A DNA stretch of 64,000 nt from Perognathus longimembris pacificus (GCF_023159225.1 NC_063188.1:36818021-36882020); one strand, 5' to 3'; shown: positions 23,125-34,297, numbered from the stretch's first letter. Notes: generated by a model from the letters alone, not told the origin. Translations and numbers: made by a program.

Positions 23125-23262
23125 TGGTTATAAACATAGATTCAGACTTCTTGGTTTTGAATATCAGCTCCACACCTTACTATGTATAAGCCTGAGTGAG
23201 TCTTTGATAAGCCTTAATTACCTCTTCTTTGAAACGAGGATAATACTGTTAAATAAACACTT
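23125..23262 (-). repeat. MIR SINE
   Basis: 'tggttttgaatatcagctcc', 'cttactatgtataagcctga' and 'cctcttctttgaaacgagga' follow MIR in antisense. Confidence 0.75.
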
Positions 23263-23267
23263 CTCAT

Positions 23268-23582
23268 CTCACCTATATAAGATGTGGAGACAGGAAAATC
23301 TCCATTGAAAGTCTGAAGCCAATCTGGGCAAAAGTAAGGCCCTTTTTCAACAAACAATCCCAGCTGTGATCCCAGCTACTGAGAATAGAGGTACAAGATG
23401 ATTTGATGCTAGCTTGAATAAAAGATAGCAAGAAAAAGTAGTATAAATGCAGTGCCTATAAATTTCAGTGACTGTAAAAATGATCTAAAGACCAAGGGAC
23501 TAGGAATATGGTTCAAGTGGTAGAGTATGTACCCAGCACATGGAATGCTCTGGACCCAGTACTATCAAAATAGTATAACATG
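23268..23582 (+). repeat. Trimeric composite SINE (B1-B1-ID)
   Basis: A first, decayed B1 remnant (gtctgaagccaatctgggca), a second B1 unit (cagctgtgatcccagctact) and an ID-like unit (atggttcaagtggtagagta). Divergence is high. Confidence 0.55.
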
Positions 23583-23584
23583 GG

Positions 23585-25660
23585 GATTATAATAGTATAG
23601 AGATGTTGTGAGCACAAAATGAGATAAATGCATGTAGAAAAGTATCCAACACCCATGATGTCCTCAGTACTTCTTTATTACCATTCATTCTGAACCCATA
23701 TGCTTTCATATCATGAGGATAAGCAATCCAATGAAGATGACACAGGCACATCTCTAGTATACATGTGACTCTCTTTATCTCAGTTACACAAAGTAAGTAT
23801 TAAAGAAGAACTTCATTCCATTGAACTATTCTTTTTGCTATAAATAGGGCATTGTGCTACTTTTATTTTTCAGCATAAGTTCTGTAAAAAAAAGGTTTCA
23901 CCCTTTCTTCATTGTGAATCTCTTAAGCACATTCCAAAGCTCTTTTTTCTCAAATATAGTTATACGATAGATTTCTCATAATTCCATGTATATAATTAGA
24001 GTTAAAACACAAAAACCCCAAAAGGACATTTATTCTTCCTTTACTAGAAGTCATACGGCATGTATATATTTAAACCCCGAAGTTGAAGTTTTCCTCTTTT
24101 CCTCTTTTTCTCTGATGCCTGGAGATCATTGAGAAAATTCTGTGTGAAGACTCATTTTTTTGTTCTCTTCCTGATCAACAGCAACAATGATTTATAACTT
24201 AACAGTGAGTCCCCTGAGTACTTAATAACATAGGTTACACCCTAATAAATGCATTTCCTGTAAGCTTAAGTGACTAACATGCTGCTCTATTAGACTGCTA
24301 TAATAATACAGAACCTTTCTTCTTGGTTACTGAGAAAATTTCTAAGGAATTGGTGCCTTCTAAAATGGGAATATTGAATAAATGCTTTTCTAGTGATGGA
24401 TTCCTTCTACAAATTAATTCTTACCTGAATTCTTATACTGAAATGTATAATTTGATATTCTCAGAATATGCTCACTACATGTATTTTAAATGGCAGATTC
24501 TTTTATTTTAGTGAGCTTTAATTGTCCTTAAGGTACCCAGGATCATGAGAATTAAGATGTTTAGTACTCTTCAAATATAGTTACTAATGTCAAGATTCCC
24601 ATTTGGCATTTTACTTTCTCATTCCTGAATCTGGGTCAAATCTTCATGCACTGCACATCCCCAAATGTGTTTTATCCCTTTTCTTTGGCCTCAGGTGCTG
24701 ATATGTGTTGATCAGTAAAAGAAAAAAAATTAACATACAAATGCTTGTACTTAACATCTGTCAGTAACCCCATGATTAGTGACTCAAATATTGCCTAGCA
24801 TGTCCAAACATCATAAGGCTTAGCTAATGTTTTGATCAGGCCTGAACAGCGTGTTTAAGAGACTCTCTTACGGACAGCTAGAGGGTAGGAAATAATCACA
24901 TTGAACGAAGTGTCCAAGTTCTTACAAGTTATGGTGAAATCTTTCTGAATATTGATTCCCTTTGCTAATAAGCTCAGAAGTTCAAAGCAAGGACCTGAGG
25001 ACATGACTCCCACTGCCTCCTTCAGACAAACTGTACTCCTCCTCCATCTAAATGAACAGGATTATAAAACAGAATTTTTTAAAGCTGTGTTACCCCTTTG
25101 ACCTCTTTTCAAGAGGCTTTGTTATTACCATTAACTTAAATTCTCTCTGCCAGAACAGAGTTTTCAAATAAATTACACCCAGACAATTCTTTCCACTTTA
25201 TCCAAATGGTATTTTTTAAAGGATGTAGTGTGGATAATTTTGTACCTTAGAGTGAGGTTCTTAAAATTCATCCTCAAGTAAGTGAGCATTGCACCTGATG
25301 TGTAGCAGGCAGATATGGCAACTAAAGTCTACATCTACAGAAGCTCTACTGCTGGTCACTTAGATAAAAAGACAATTTAAAGGTCCACCTATCTCTTGGA
25401 CATGATAAGAGCAAAAAGTAGCCTCAGCAAATGCTAAAAAGTTGGAGGTTGCTATCTAGCCACATAGTAAATACACGAGTCTATTAATCAGCGAGTGCTT
25501 ATTTTATTTTTAATCACAGAAAAGAAGCCAACAGCTTCTCCATATCTCCACCACTCCCAGGTGCCACTGCCATTCCAGGAATAAGCTTCCTGGTCATGAT
25601 GTCCCATGTATTTCTCAAAAAAAGAGGCTGGGCCTCTTGTGCCAATAAATGAGATAATCA
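23585..25660. other. 2 kb of unique sequence, no gene seen
   Basis: AT-rich with scattered short frames. No repeat family, RNA gene or exon is supported. Confidence 0.4.
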
Positions 25661-25670
25661 AGATACCTAG

Positions 25671-25987
25671 TGTTAGGTTTTTAAAGTAGGTAGCCGGTAA
25701 AAGAGAACGCCACGTGGTATTCAGGCAGAAGAGAAAGTTTATTACTGAACTGCTGGCCTGTGGCCGAGGTGATCCATGGCCGGAGAGAAGGGAGAGAGAG
25801 AGAGCGACCCCCACCCAGCCCTGCTTTATTTAGGGCAGGGGAAAGGGGTGTGGCCAGGTGGATTAGGAGGTGACTTCAGGGAAAGGGGAGGTAACTGCCT
25901 CCAGGTCTGCAGGTTACCCAGGTAACTGGGTGGAGACTTAATGAGGTAGGGGCATCTGCATGTAGCCCTCAGGGAGAGGACCTAACA
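25671..25987 (-). repeat. 3' LTR of the retrovirus
   Basis: On the minus strand, a TATA-like box (taaataaa, near 25824-25832) lies upstream of an AATAAA polyadenylation signal at 25738-25743, the usual U3-R-U5 order. It is paired with the copy at 27648-27964. Confidence 0.93.
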
Positions 25988-26451
25988 TTCCAGCCTTTTA
26001 ATAGTAATGAAAAAGGACGAAGACTCTCTCTGGCTGCTTCCTGCTGGCAAGGGGCGTAGGCATTAGGGGTAAAAGGCAGAAATGTGGCCCCTCCTGGAGA
26101 AGGCGAGCAGCAGGGTCCCTTGGTGGTAGATGCCAGTCCTTGAATGAAGCCTGGAAGAAGTCTCATGAGGCAGGGGCTGGGCAAAAAAAAAATATTAAGG
26201 CAAAAGGAAGGGTTTAGGGCACAAAATTAAAAATTGGATGACTTGGACAGTTCTTATACTCAGGCATGGACATTAGATGGACAAGCTACTACCTCTTGAT
26301 CCCCCGGCTCTGATTAATTTTGAAAGGGCGAGACAAAGTGACTCCATTTAGGATGCGATCATTTTCCTCTTACTCCACTCCATGATACTTGTTCCCGGAA
26401 CTGGCTGAGTCCCAGTGGTCTAGGTGCTTGTTGCTGGGATGGCTTGCCCCT

Positions 26452-26680
26452 GTTGGCATTCACAGGATTTGAACTCAGGGCCTGGGCACTGTCCCTGAGC
26501 ACTTCTGCTCGAGGCTAGTACTCTACCACTTGAGCTCCACTTCCAGCATTTGTCTTGTAAGAGATAAGTCTCTTCAGCCATGCTTCCAGCCTGGCTCTTC
26601 GCTGATTAATTGGGAATTGGAGTTTTGAGAGAGATTTTCAGCCCTGGCTGGCTTCAAACTGCAATCCAAGGAGTCTTTGT
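26452..26680 (-). repeat. B1-Geo SINE inside the retrovirus
   Basis: Reversed Geo half (gatttgaactcagggcctgg, then actctaccacttgagc) followed by part of a reversed B1 half (ctggctggcttcaaactgca). It has visible indels and its B1 end is truncated, so it looks older than the LTR pair that encloses it. Confidence 0.8.
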
Positions 26681-27089
26681 CACAAAAGTCCTTTTTTATT
26701 TCCAATTAAAACAACAAGGAGACCAAGGGGACTAGAGCTTACCTGTACCTTGTCAAGAATTGACCAAATACTTGCCATAATTCTGCATTGACAAAAACTC
26801 TGTAGATGTGATGAGTTTTAGCACAGATATATAGCTATATGGACATACTAACAAATGCAGCAGTAGACTCTTTTGGAATTCCAATCGTAAATGACTTTTT
26901 TTTCTTTGCCCAATATTTTAAAACCATGTGGCCAATGCTAGAGAAAAGAACTTTTAGATATCTTTGCTGACAAAGCACATTGGTGGTCAAGCCTCAGTTT
27001 CAGAGGTCTGTGAAAAGAGGCAGCTTTGTGAGCAAGGCACACAATGAAGGTACGACTTGGGAATTTTATAAAGTAAGCAAGTAAGCAGG

Positions 27090-27152
27090 AAGATGAGAGA
27101 GAGAGGGAGAAAAAGGAAGAGAAAGAGAGGAAAAGAGAAAGAGAGAGAGAGC
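27090..27152. repeat. Purine-rich (GA)n tract in retroviral interior
   Basis: An imperfect GA/AAAG tract within the retroviral interior. It has no coding role that I can see. Confidence 0.85.
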
Positions 27153-27625
27153 CTGAATATAAGTGACTTCTAACCATTTACCATTGCAGTGGCAAAAACT
27201 GTATCTGAGCGAGTATTTCGAGCAGGCCTCATTGCACTGTCAAGAGGTGTGCTAGCAGTGTCCTGGCTCAGGTGTGACTGTGATGCAAAACCCAAAAAGC
27301 ACAGGACGGGAGGGAGGCGCCTGGGGAGTGAATGAGCTTACCGGGCAGAAATGGCAGGCAGAAGCGGCAGAATCGGCGGACAGAGCGGCAGAAGTGGTGG
27401 ACAGAGCAACAGAGAACCCGAGCAGCAGCAGTTTCACTCACCAGGGTAGACAAGTGGTGTGGAGGTGGAGGTGGATGTGGAGGCCAGCAATGACATTAGT
27501 GAGTAGTGCCGCGTGGCTACTCGCAGCAGTTCAGTTCGCGGAAAAAGGACCGTCAGGACTGGGGATACTCCCAGAAAAAGAAGAAAAATAGATGGGAATT
27601 CCGCCTGTCCTGACTCTTAAGCCCC

Positions 27626-27643
27626 ATCCGAGTCACGGCACCA
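27626..27643 (-). promoter_or_regulatory. Primer-binding site, tRNA-His type
   Basis: The minus strand reads TGGTGCCGTGACTCGGAT, an 18-base complement to the 3' end of mammalian tRNA-His including CCA. It lies four bases inside the 5' LTR. Confidence 0.9.
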
Positions 27644-27647
27644 TATA

Positions 27648-27964
27648 TGTTAGGTTTTTAAAGTAGGTAGCCGGTAAAAGAGAACGCCACGTGGTATTCA
27701 GGCAGAAGAGAAAGTTTATTACCGAACTGCTGGCCTGTGGCCGAGATGATCCATGGCCGGAGAGAAGGGAGAGAGAGAGAGCAACCCCCACCCAGCCCTG
27801 CTTTATTTAGGGCAGGGGAAAGGGGTGTGGCCAGGTGGATTAGGATGTGACCTCAGGGAAAGGGGAGGTAACTGCCTCCAGGTCTGCAGGTTACCCAGGT
27901 AACTGGGTGGAGACTTAATGAGGTGGGGGTATCTGCATGTAGCCCTCAGGGAGAGGACCTAACA
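27648..27964 (-). repeat. 5' LTR of the retrovirus
   Basis: Same length as its partner, with a TATA-like box near 27801-27809 and AATAAA at 27715-27720 (minus strand). In the element's orientation this is the upstream LTR, because the primer-binding site is adjacent to it. Confidence 0.93.
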
Positions 27965-28044
27965 CCTAGGAAAGCTTCCTTGACAAAATTAAAGACTTAA
28001 AAGGAGGCTATTATGTTGAGTATGCCATGTGAGAGGACATGGGC

Positions 28045-28260
28045 AACTTGTTTTATGTCAGTCCTGGAGTTTGAACTCCTGAACATGCGTGCTCAAGGCT
28101 AACATACTACCACTGAAGCCACAGTTCCACTTCTGCCTTTTTGCTGGTTAATTGAGATAAGAGTATCATGGACTTTGCTGCCTGTACTTTTTTTGAACTG
28201 CTATCTTCAGATCTCTGCCTCCTGAGTAGCTAGGATGAGCCATCCGTGCCTGACGACATA
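28045..28260 (-). repeat. B1-Geo composite SINE
   Basis: Reversed Geo half (gtcagtcctggagtttgaac) then reversed B1 half (gcctcctgagtagctaggat). It has a small internal deletion and a decayed 5' end. Confidence 0.8.
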
Positions 28261-28264
28261 GCTG

Positions 28265-29685
28265 ACTTTTAACCCAACAGTGGCAATGGAGTAGTGAAGG
28301 CAGAAGCCACCCTGCCATGGACTGAAGCAACAGAAGAAGGAAATGTGAGCCACTCTTGTAAGAAATCTGTCAGCAAAAGGAATTATAGATAGAGGGAAGA
28401 GAAATTTCAGGGGGAGACCTATTGTCTGTGTTCCACAACATGAGAAGGTATTTTTAGAGAAGGCTTCTAATTTGGATTAGGTAATCTTTGAGCCATCCTT
28501 TAAATCAAGGATATAGGAGACAGAAGCACAAATGTAAGGGACACAGGGGGAAAAAAGATAAAAATCAGGAAAGGGTCTAAGGAGCACTTTAGATTACTCT
28601 TATCCACAATGGCAGGAGTGGAGCATACCTGCATTTATAAGGATACAGAATGAGACAAAAATGCATCTGAATACAGAGAGGTGTGGCAAAGAGGTGGGTT
28701 TAATGACAGACACATGTAGAAATACATTAAAACAGGATATCTGAGTTAAAAGAGAGAGAGTTCATGGTGGTGACTGGACACAACAAAATGCTTTCTCTTC
28801 TCCCAGTAGAAGAGGGTAAAGGAGGCATTTGCAGTGTTTTATAATCTATTTGTTCCAGGAATAGTCATGATCTTATTTCAAATGGAGGCAAATGGAGGTA
28901 TATGACACCCTATTCTCCAGGATGCTGACAGAAGCAAATGCAAACCAACTCTGGAAAATTCTACCAGTATTCATATTCAGAATACATACACATCATGTAA
29001 CCAACCCAGCTGTCTATCTTTGGTATCAATATACCTGTAGAAATACTCACATATGTGCAATGGACAAGCTACACAAGGACATCTATAGTACAACTAATTT
29101 GGCTATCAAAACAAACCCAAAAATAGCCCAAGTTACTGAGCTAAGTAACTATACAGGAAATTTCTATTACAGTTAACCAGTTGAGTAGCATACTAAAATT
29201 GAAATGAGCTCCAGCTATTTCAACATGAATTCATCTGAAATATAAAATATTGAACAAAAGAAGAAGATACAATACAATTTAACTTACATGAATTTTAAAA
29301 GCATTATACATGGAGACAGTATTTAGTACAATACATATTTGTGATGAAAAGAAAGCAAAGTAATGATTTATCTGAACTTCAGGCTACAGATATTACTGAG
29401 TGGGAAGAAGAGGTAACCACTCAGGCAGATAGTGAGTTCAGAAAGATGGCCAGTGTTCTGCTTTCATTAGTTGGGACTAAAGTGATCCCTGTATTCCACT
29501 CTCTTTTCAATCTTTAAAATTTACATGCATGTTACACATATTCTTTATAGAATAACTGCTGAACTATATTTTTAAAGATTCAAACAGCAAACAAAGAAGC
29601 AGCTGGATATCTAAAAGAGTTCTAAAATGTGTGTTGAATTTTTTATTTCAAAACATGCCCTAAATCTTGTTTCTTATCAGAATTC
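28265..29685. other. No gene seen
   Basis: Unique or decayed sequence. The 94-codon plus-strand frame at 28892-29176 has no recognisable domain. A stretch near 28440-28560 faintly resembles an old LINE 3' region, too weakly to assign. Confidence 0.4.
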
Positions 29686-29689
29686 AAAT

Positions 29690-29800
29690 TTTCAGCTGGA
29701 CACGACTCACACCTGTAAACCCAGTATTTGGGTGTCTAAGACAGGTTCAAGTTCAAAGTTCAAAGACAGTCTGGACTATATAACAAGACCCAAGAATTTT
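29690..29800 (+). repeat. B1-like SINE fragment
   Basis: 'cacacctgtaaacccagtat' and 'cagtctggactatataacaa' match a decayed B1 in plus orientation. Confidence 0.55.
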
Positions 29801-29804
29801 AATC

Positions 29805-30005
29805 TTGAGATTTTCCAGAGGTATTTTCTGACTCATTGAGTTTTTAATTTCTTGGATTTCAGATTGCTTTTTTCCCCAAGATTTCTGTATTTTTATTGAA
29901 TTCTTCCTTGATATATTCTGCATTGATTTCTTGACTTTGTTCAGCTGTTTATTTGTATCCTTTTTGTATTTAGTAAAGCTCTTTTGAACACAAGTAGCAT
30001 ACACT
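29805..30005 (-). pseudogene. LINE-1 ORF1 coiled-coil fragment
   Basis: A minus-strand frame contains residues such as KKDTNKQLNKVKKSMQNI and EIQEIKNSMSQ. These resemble the coiled-coil segment of the L1 ORF1 RNA-binding protein (a lysine, glutamine and asparagine-rich heptad region). No RRM or C-terminal domain follows, so it is a short dead fragment. The assignment rests on composition and the E-I-K-N-S-M-S word. Confidence 0.6.
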
Positions 30006-30009
30006 AAAA

Positions 30010-30295
30010 AATGAATGACAGGAATGTAAAGCAGGTCCTGTATGAGGTATGGGTATTAGTTGGGTAGGAGAGAGCAAACAGAAATGGTGAAGAATGGCAA
30101 ATATGGTCAGAATATTTTATGTATGTGTGTGAAAACAGAATAGTGAGATTGGTTGAGATTGTTTTGAAGGGATGAGGAAGATTGACAGAGAGTTGAATCT
30201 GATCAAGGTATATTGAATGCATATATGAACATGTCAAAATGAAACACCTTTGTACAATTAATTGATATTAATAAAGATGTAAAAATAAAATAATT
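30010..30295 (+). mobile_element. Older LINE-1 3' end
   Basis: 3' UTR-like sequence ending 'gatcaaggtatattgaatgc', 'cacctttgtacaattaattg' and an A-rich tail with 'aataaa'. It is of opposite polarity to the adjacent ORF1 fragment, so the two are separate insertions. Confidence 0.6.
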
Positions 30296-30657
30296 TTTCT
30301 TACCTTAGGTTTGCATATAATGGAGATATATACTTGGGCTACCATGTGATAGTGACAGCAGACTAGATCTTCAATGGTCATCCAGTACAGTTACCAGTCT
30401 GTGACAGACATGAATTAAATTTCATCAGAGAATAGAGTATCTGACTATATGCCAAAAACTGTCTCAGGGGATGAACCCACAGTCTCCAAGGCACAGAATG
30501 TACCTTTTCTCCAAGAGAATCTGTATAATGCCTTCCTTATAAACATGCATTAGGAACGTTTTCAACTATATAACAATATAAATGGAATAGTATAATCAAG
30601 TCATAAAGAACTATTACCCAGGATAATGAGGGACCAACATTACAACTTTTAGTTTAC

Positions 30658-30722
30658 ATAGCTTTTTTTTATTCCTAAACTTAAAACAAAGCTTTTTTAT
30701 TCCTAAACTTAAAACAAAGCTC
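30658..30722. repeat. Tandem duplication of ~28 bp
   Basis: The block 'attcctaaacttaaaacaaa' plus flanking gct/T-run occurs twice back to back with no mismatch in the core. Confidence 0.9.
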
Positions 30723-30764
30723 AAGCATATCAGCCAACTCCTCAATACTATGCACCTTTTGTAG

Positions 30765-31232
30765 AAGTTATGAGTTGATACTCTTGATTGGCCAAGATAG
30801 ACAAGATACATGTTTTCTCTCATATGTAGAAGCTAGAACTAACTTATAAATATACAAGGAATCACATGGGGTTGTACACAAGTGTACGCAAATGTATTAA
30901 CCAAAGCATGGCATTTGCAGGGAAGAATTCAATTTAATTCCTTAGAAAACAAACTCACAGTCCAACCAAATGAATACCAGGAAAGTAGTACTTGAAAGAT
31001 GGGTTTCATAGGGAGGGGACACACAAATGAAAAGAGGAAGAAGGAGAAAACACAGTCATGATATTCAATGTATACTCTATGAATATGCAATTCTAGGAAA
31101 ATTGAGGGAAGGGGAAGGGGTTGGTAGTATTGGGGGAAAATGATAAAAGCAATAACATTGATCAAGATTCATTGTATGTATAAACAGATTTGTTAATTGG
31201 TAACTTCTTTGTACAACTAGAGATGATAAAAA
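30765..31232 (+). mobile_element. Older LINE-1 3' UTR
   Basis: Contains 'tttctctcatatgtagaagc', a purine-rich stretch, 'attgatcaagattcattgta' and 'cttctttgtacaactagaga'. It has the same terminal words as the copy at 11408-11655. Confidence 0.65.
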
Positions 31233-31234
31233 GG

Positions 31235-31845
31235 GAGTTTTTAAAATATTATGCATTTCTAAGTAGTATAGACATCCTCATTATACATCCATAATCATAT
31301 TACTATTCTATATAAAATTAACAATTATTTGGTATCATCTAAAATGTACTAGATATTCACATTTCCATAACTGCTTCAAAACAATGATTTTGATTAAACT
31401 GTGTTCTCCCTTGAGTAGTGTTTTGAATTTTCTGTTTTGTTTTGCTTGTTGTTTCTATCTTTCTTTGGTTGTAGTTCTGGGATTGAACCCAGTTGCCTTT
31501 CTGGAGCACAGAGTGGAGGGATTATTCCCCCATGGTAATAAAGTACAGAAAAAGGATTTGGGGTATCAACCCCACCTTTCCTGCTACTAGCCTAGCTACT
31601 GTATTGCTTTACAACTCCAAAAGCTAGTCTGATTATACCTAAGGCTGTACAGTATCAGTAAAGTCCCAATGTTTAGGAGTCCCTAAACAGCATCCATAAA
31701 GTCTAGGAAATGGCTTGTATAAATGTTTTATTGTTTCTTCATTGGCAAGAATTTTCTTATATGATCACATTGATGGCATAAGTAACACATCTTAGGAAGA
31801 GGCCCTCCCATCTGCTTCCACATGAGTCAGAAAGGACTACATGAG
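31235..31845. other. No feature recognised
   Basis: Unique sequence. An ID-like remnant (gggattgaacccagttgcct near 31480) may be present but is too partial to call. Confidence 0.4.
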
Positions 31846-31847
31846 GC

Positions 31848-32270
31848 TGGGCACTAGGGGCTCACATCTTTAATTCTAGCTACTCAAGAGGCTGAGATGT
31901 GGGGCTGGAAATATGGCCTAGTGTCAAGAGTGCTTGCCTTGTATACAGGAAGCCCTAGGTTCAATTCCTCAGCGCCACTTATACAGAAAAGGCCAGAAGT
32001 GGCACTGTGGCTCAAGTTGACAGAGTGCTAGCCTTGAGCAAAAAGAAGCCAGGGACAGTGCTCAGGTCCTGAGTTCAAGCCCCAGGACTGGCAAAAAGAA
32101 AAAAGAGGCTGAGATATAAGAATCCCAGTTTGAAGCCAGCCCAGGCAGGAAATTCTTATTTCCAATAAACTACTCAGAAAAAACTGGAAGCGGCAATGTG
32201 GCTCAATGGTAGAGCAAAAGGAACCCAGGGATAGTACCCAGGCTCAGAGTTCAAGCCTCAGGACCAGAAA
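31848..32270 (+). repeat. B1-Geo SINE split by a later SINE
   Basis: The B1 half begins at 31848 and is interrupted at about 31899. It resumes at 32103 with a repeat of the interruption point, then continues through its linker and a Geo half ending near 32270. The split copy is more diverged than the insert. Confidence 0.85.
31901..32102 (+). repeat. IDL-Geo SINE nested in another SINE
   Basis: Complete dimer. The target duplication aagaggctgagat (31886-31898 and 32103-32115) is part of the host B1 unit, so the insertion order is certain. Confidence 0.93.
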
Positions 32271-32769
32271 GAAAAAAGATCTGAGTAGAATGGGGAGTAG
32301 TCTGTTCCCTTCTGTTTGGAGTTTTACAGAATAGGAGATAAACAGAGGAAGGGAATCCCAACCACTTATCCCAGTTATTACAGGTTCCCTGGGCATTTCT
32401 ACTCACTGATAGACTCTTCTTTCTGGGATCATTACCAAAAAAAGTCCAGCCATGGTACAGCTCATCTAAAACTGTGAATAATCTAAGAATGATTTCAACT
32501 TGGCTTTGAAAGGTGTTATGTAGGTTTTTCTCTTTTTCTTCCTTAGCAGATTTAAGCTCTCTAATTATCTTCTGTTCATCAGATGCTAAAATAAGTTTCC
32601 AATTTTCAAAACCCACATTGTCAAAACTGTGCCTGTCTGTCCCTGTCTGTTTTTCCCTCCTACCCCCTTTTTCACTGTCCCACCACATACAACCAGCTTT
32701 AGCCACATCAGATCCAGGGCTCCATTCTCTGCTGCATGAATCAATAAATAATAACGAGTCACTAAACAA
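32251..32769 (-). other. Unidentified 172-codon open frame
   Basis: Minus-strand frame without an ATG at its upstream end. It includes a charged, helix-prone middle (SDEQKIIRELKSAKEEKEKN) and a preceding SFDNVGFENWK. An acceptor-like motif (gattcatgcag) lies in the upstream part. I do not recognise the family. A shorter frame covers part of it on the other strand, and the last codons fall in SINE sequence. It could be an old pseudogene or exon fragment, or a chance frame. Confidence 0.25.
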
Positions 32770-32859
32770 ATTCTATTTATGTGTTTTCTATCAGATAATA
32801 AACAAACAGACTAAAATGAACACATCTTTAAAGAAAACTCCCTAAGAAATAATGGCAAA

Positions 32860-33187
<328 letters not shown>

Positions 33188-33189
33188 AT

Positions 33190-33848
33190 TGTGAGAGTTT
33201 GTGCCAATAGCTTCAACATCGAAGCAGATGCTCTTTGGAGGCTGTGACTCATCACATCAGGGTAGGCCTCTGTGCAGGCCATCTCTGCCTGGGCAGGAAG
33301 GACTTCCAGGCAACAGAGAAGAGAAGACTTAGTGGCCTGGGCCTCTGCCATATCACATTAACTGGGAATACTCCAGAGGAATCCACATCCTGGAATCTTA
33401 GCAGGTTTCTGGGCAACTTGGTTCCATGGAGAGAGTTTCTGTTAATAAATCCTTGGCCTCACCTGTGAGCAAGCTCTTTTTCATACGTTTGCCCTACACT
33501 TGCCCTCGACACTAAGCCAGGTGATTTTTTTTCATTCCAACTAACCTGATATTCAAAACAGTCACTATCTAGGATCCATATGAGTTTTCCTCTCCATCTG
33601 CCCTATTACTGAGACCTGCAACATCACTAATGAAAAGAGCTGAGAACATTCTTTTTGGTTTTCCTTCTAAAGAACTCATTGCCATTGTCAGAGGAAGGAG
33701 GCACTTCTCTAACAGAAAAGGAGGAAAACTAGTTAAATGAATCACAGCTTCACTGAAACCAAGAAAAGGCTAGACTAGATCCTTTCCTACCACTTCTACC
33801 TCAGCCCCTTAAGCAATAAGAGGCAGCTTTATTCAAAACCAGAATTAG
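33190..33848. other. No gene seen
   Basis: A moderately GC-rich stretch with an AATAAA near 33445. It might be part of an old LTR, but termini are not visible. Confidence 0.35.
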
Positions 33849-33849
33849 A

Positions 33850-34295
33850 CCATGTGCCTGCCCATGCTCACACTTGTACTCCTAGCTACTCAAGAGGGAG
33901 AGATCAGGTGGATCATGGTTTAATGCTAGTCCAGGTTTTCACCTTTTTAGGTTGCAAGACCTATCATAATCAGTAGTTGGATGTAGCAGCATGTACTTGT
34001 CATTGCAACTATTTGGGGTGCTGACATGGGGAGTATTTCAGTTCTATGCTAGCCTAGTCACAAGACCCCATTTCAACAGAAAAAGCTCGTTGTAGTGGTG
34101 TATACTTCTCACGTCAGCTGCACAAGAATCATAAATAAAAGGATCACAGGCCAGGCCAGGCAAAAAGCAAGACAGACCCTATTTCAAAAATGACCAGTGA
34201 TTAAAAAAAAAAAAAGGGAGTTGGAGGTGTGGCAAACATAGTGGATCATATACATAGCAAAGACAAAACTCTGAGTTCAAAAATTCCAGTAACAC

Positions 34296-34297
<2 letters not shown>
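33850..34297 (+). repeat. Tetrameric composite SINE (3 x B1 + ID)
   Basis: Three successive B1-like units start near 33855 (tgcccatgctcacacttgta), 33976 (ttggatgtagcagcatgtac) and 34090 (tgtagtggtgtatacttctc). Each ends in an A-rich linker. An ID-like unit (gtggcaaacatagtggatca, tgagttcaaaaattccag) follows and the copy ends in a CA tract. Confidence 0.65.

Larger units (their letters stand above)
25671..27964 (-). mobile_element. Short non-autonomous endogenous retrovirus
   Basis: Complete LTR-internal-LTR structure of 2,294 bp on the minus strand. The two 317-bp LTRs begin TG and end CA. A 5-bp target duplication, cctag, lies at 25666-25670 and 27965-27969. The primer-binding site, complementary to the 3' end of tRNA-His, lies just inside the 5' LTR, and a short purine stretch (aaaaggctggaa on the minus strand) precedes the 3' LTR. 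The 1,660-bp interior has no recognisable gag, protease, polymerase or envelope reading frame and holds a reversed B1-Geo SINE. It must have depended on proteins from another element. The LTRs differ at about 7 of 317 positions, so the insertion is comparatively young. Confidence 0.93.

Noticed and set aside
27274..27591. 105-codon plus-strand frame in the retrovirus
   Set aside because: It is antisense to the element, overlaps the primer-binding leader region and has no domain.
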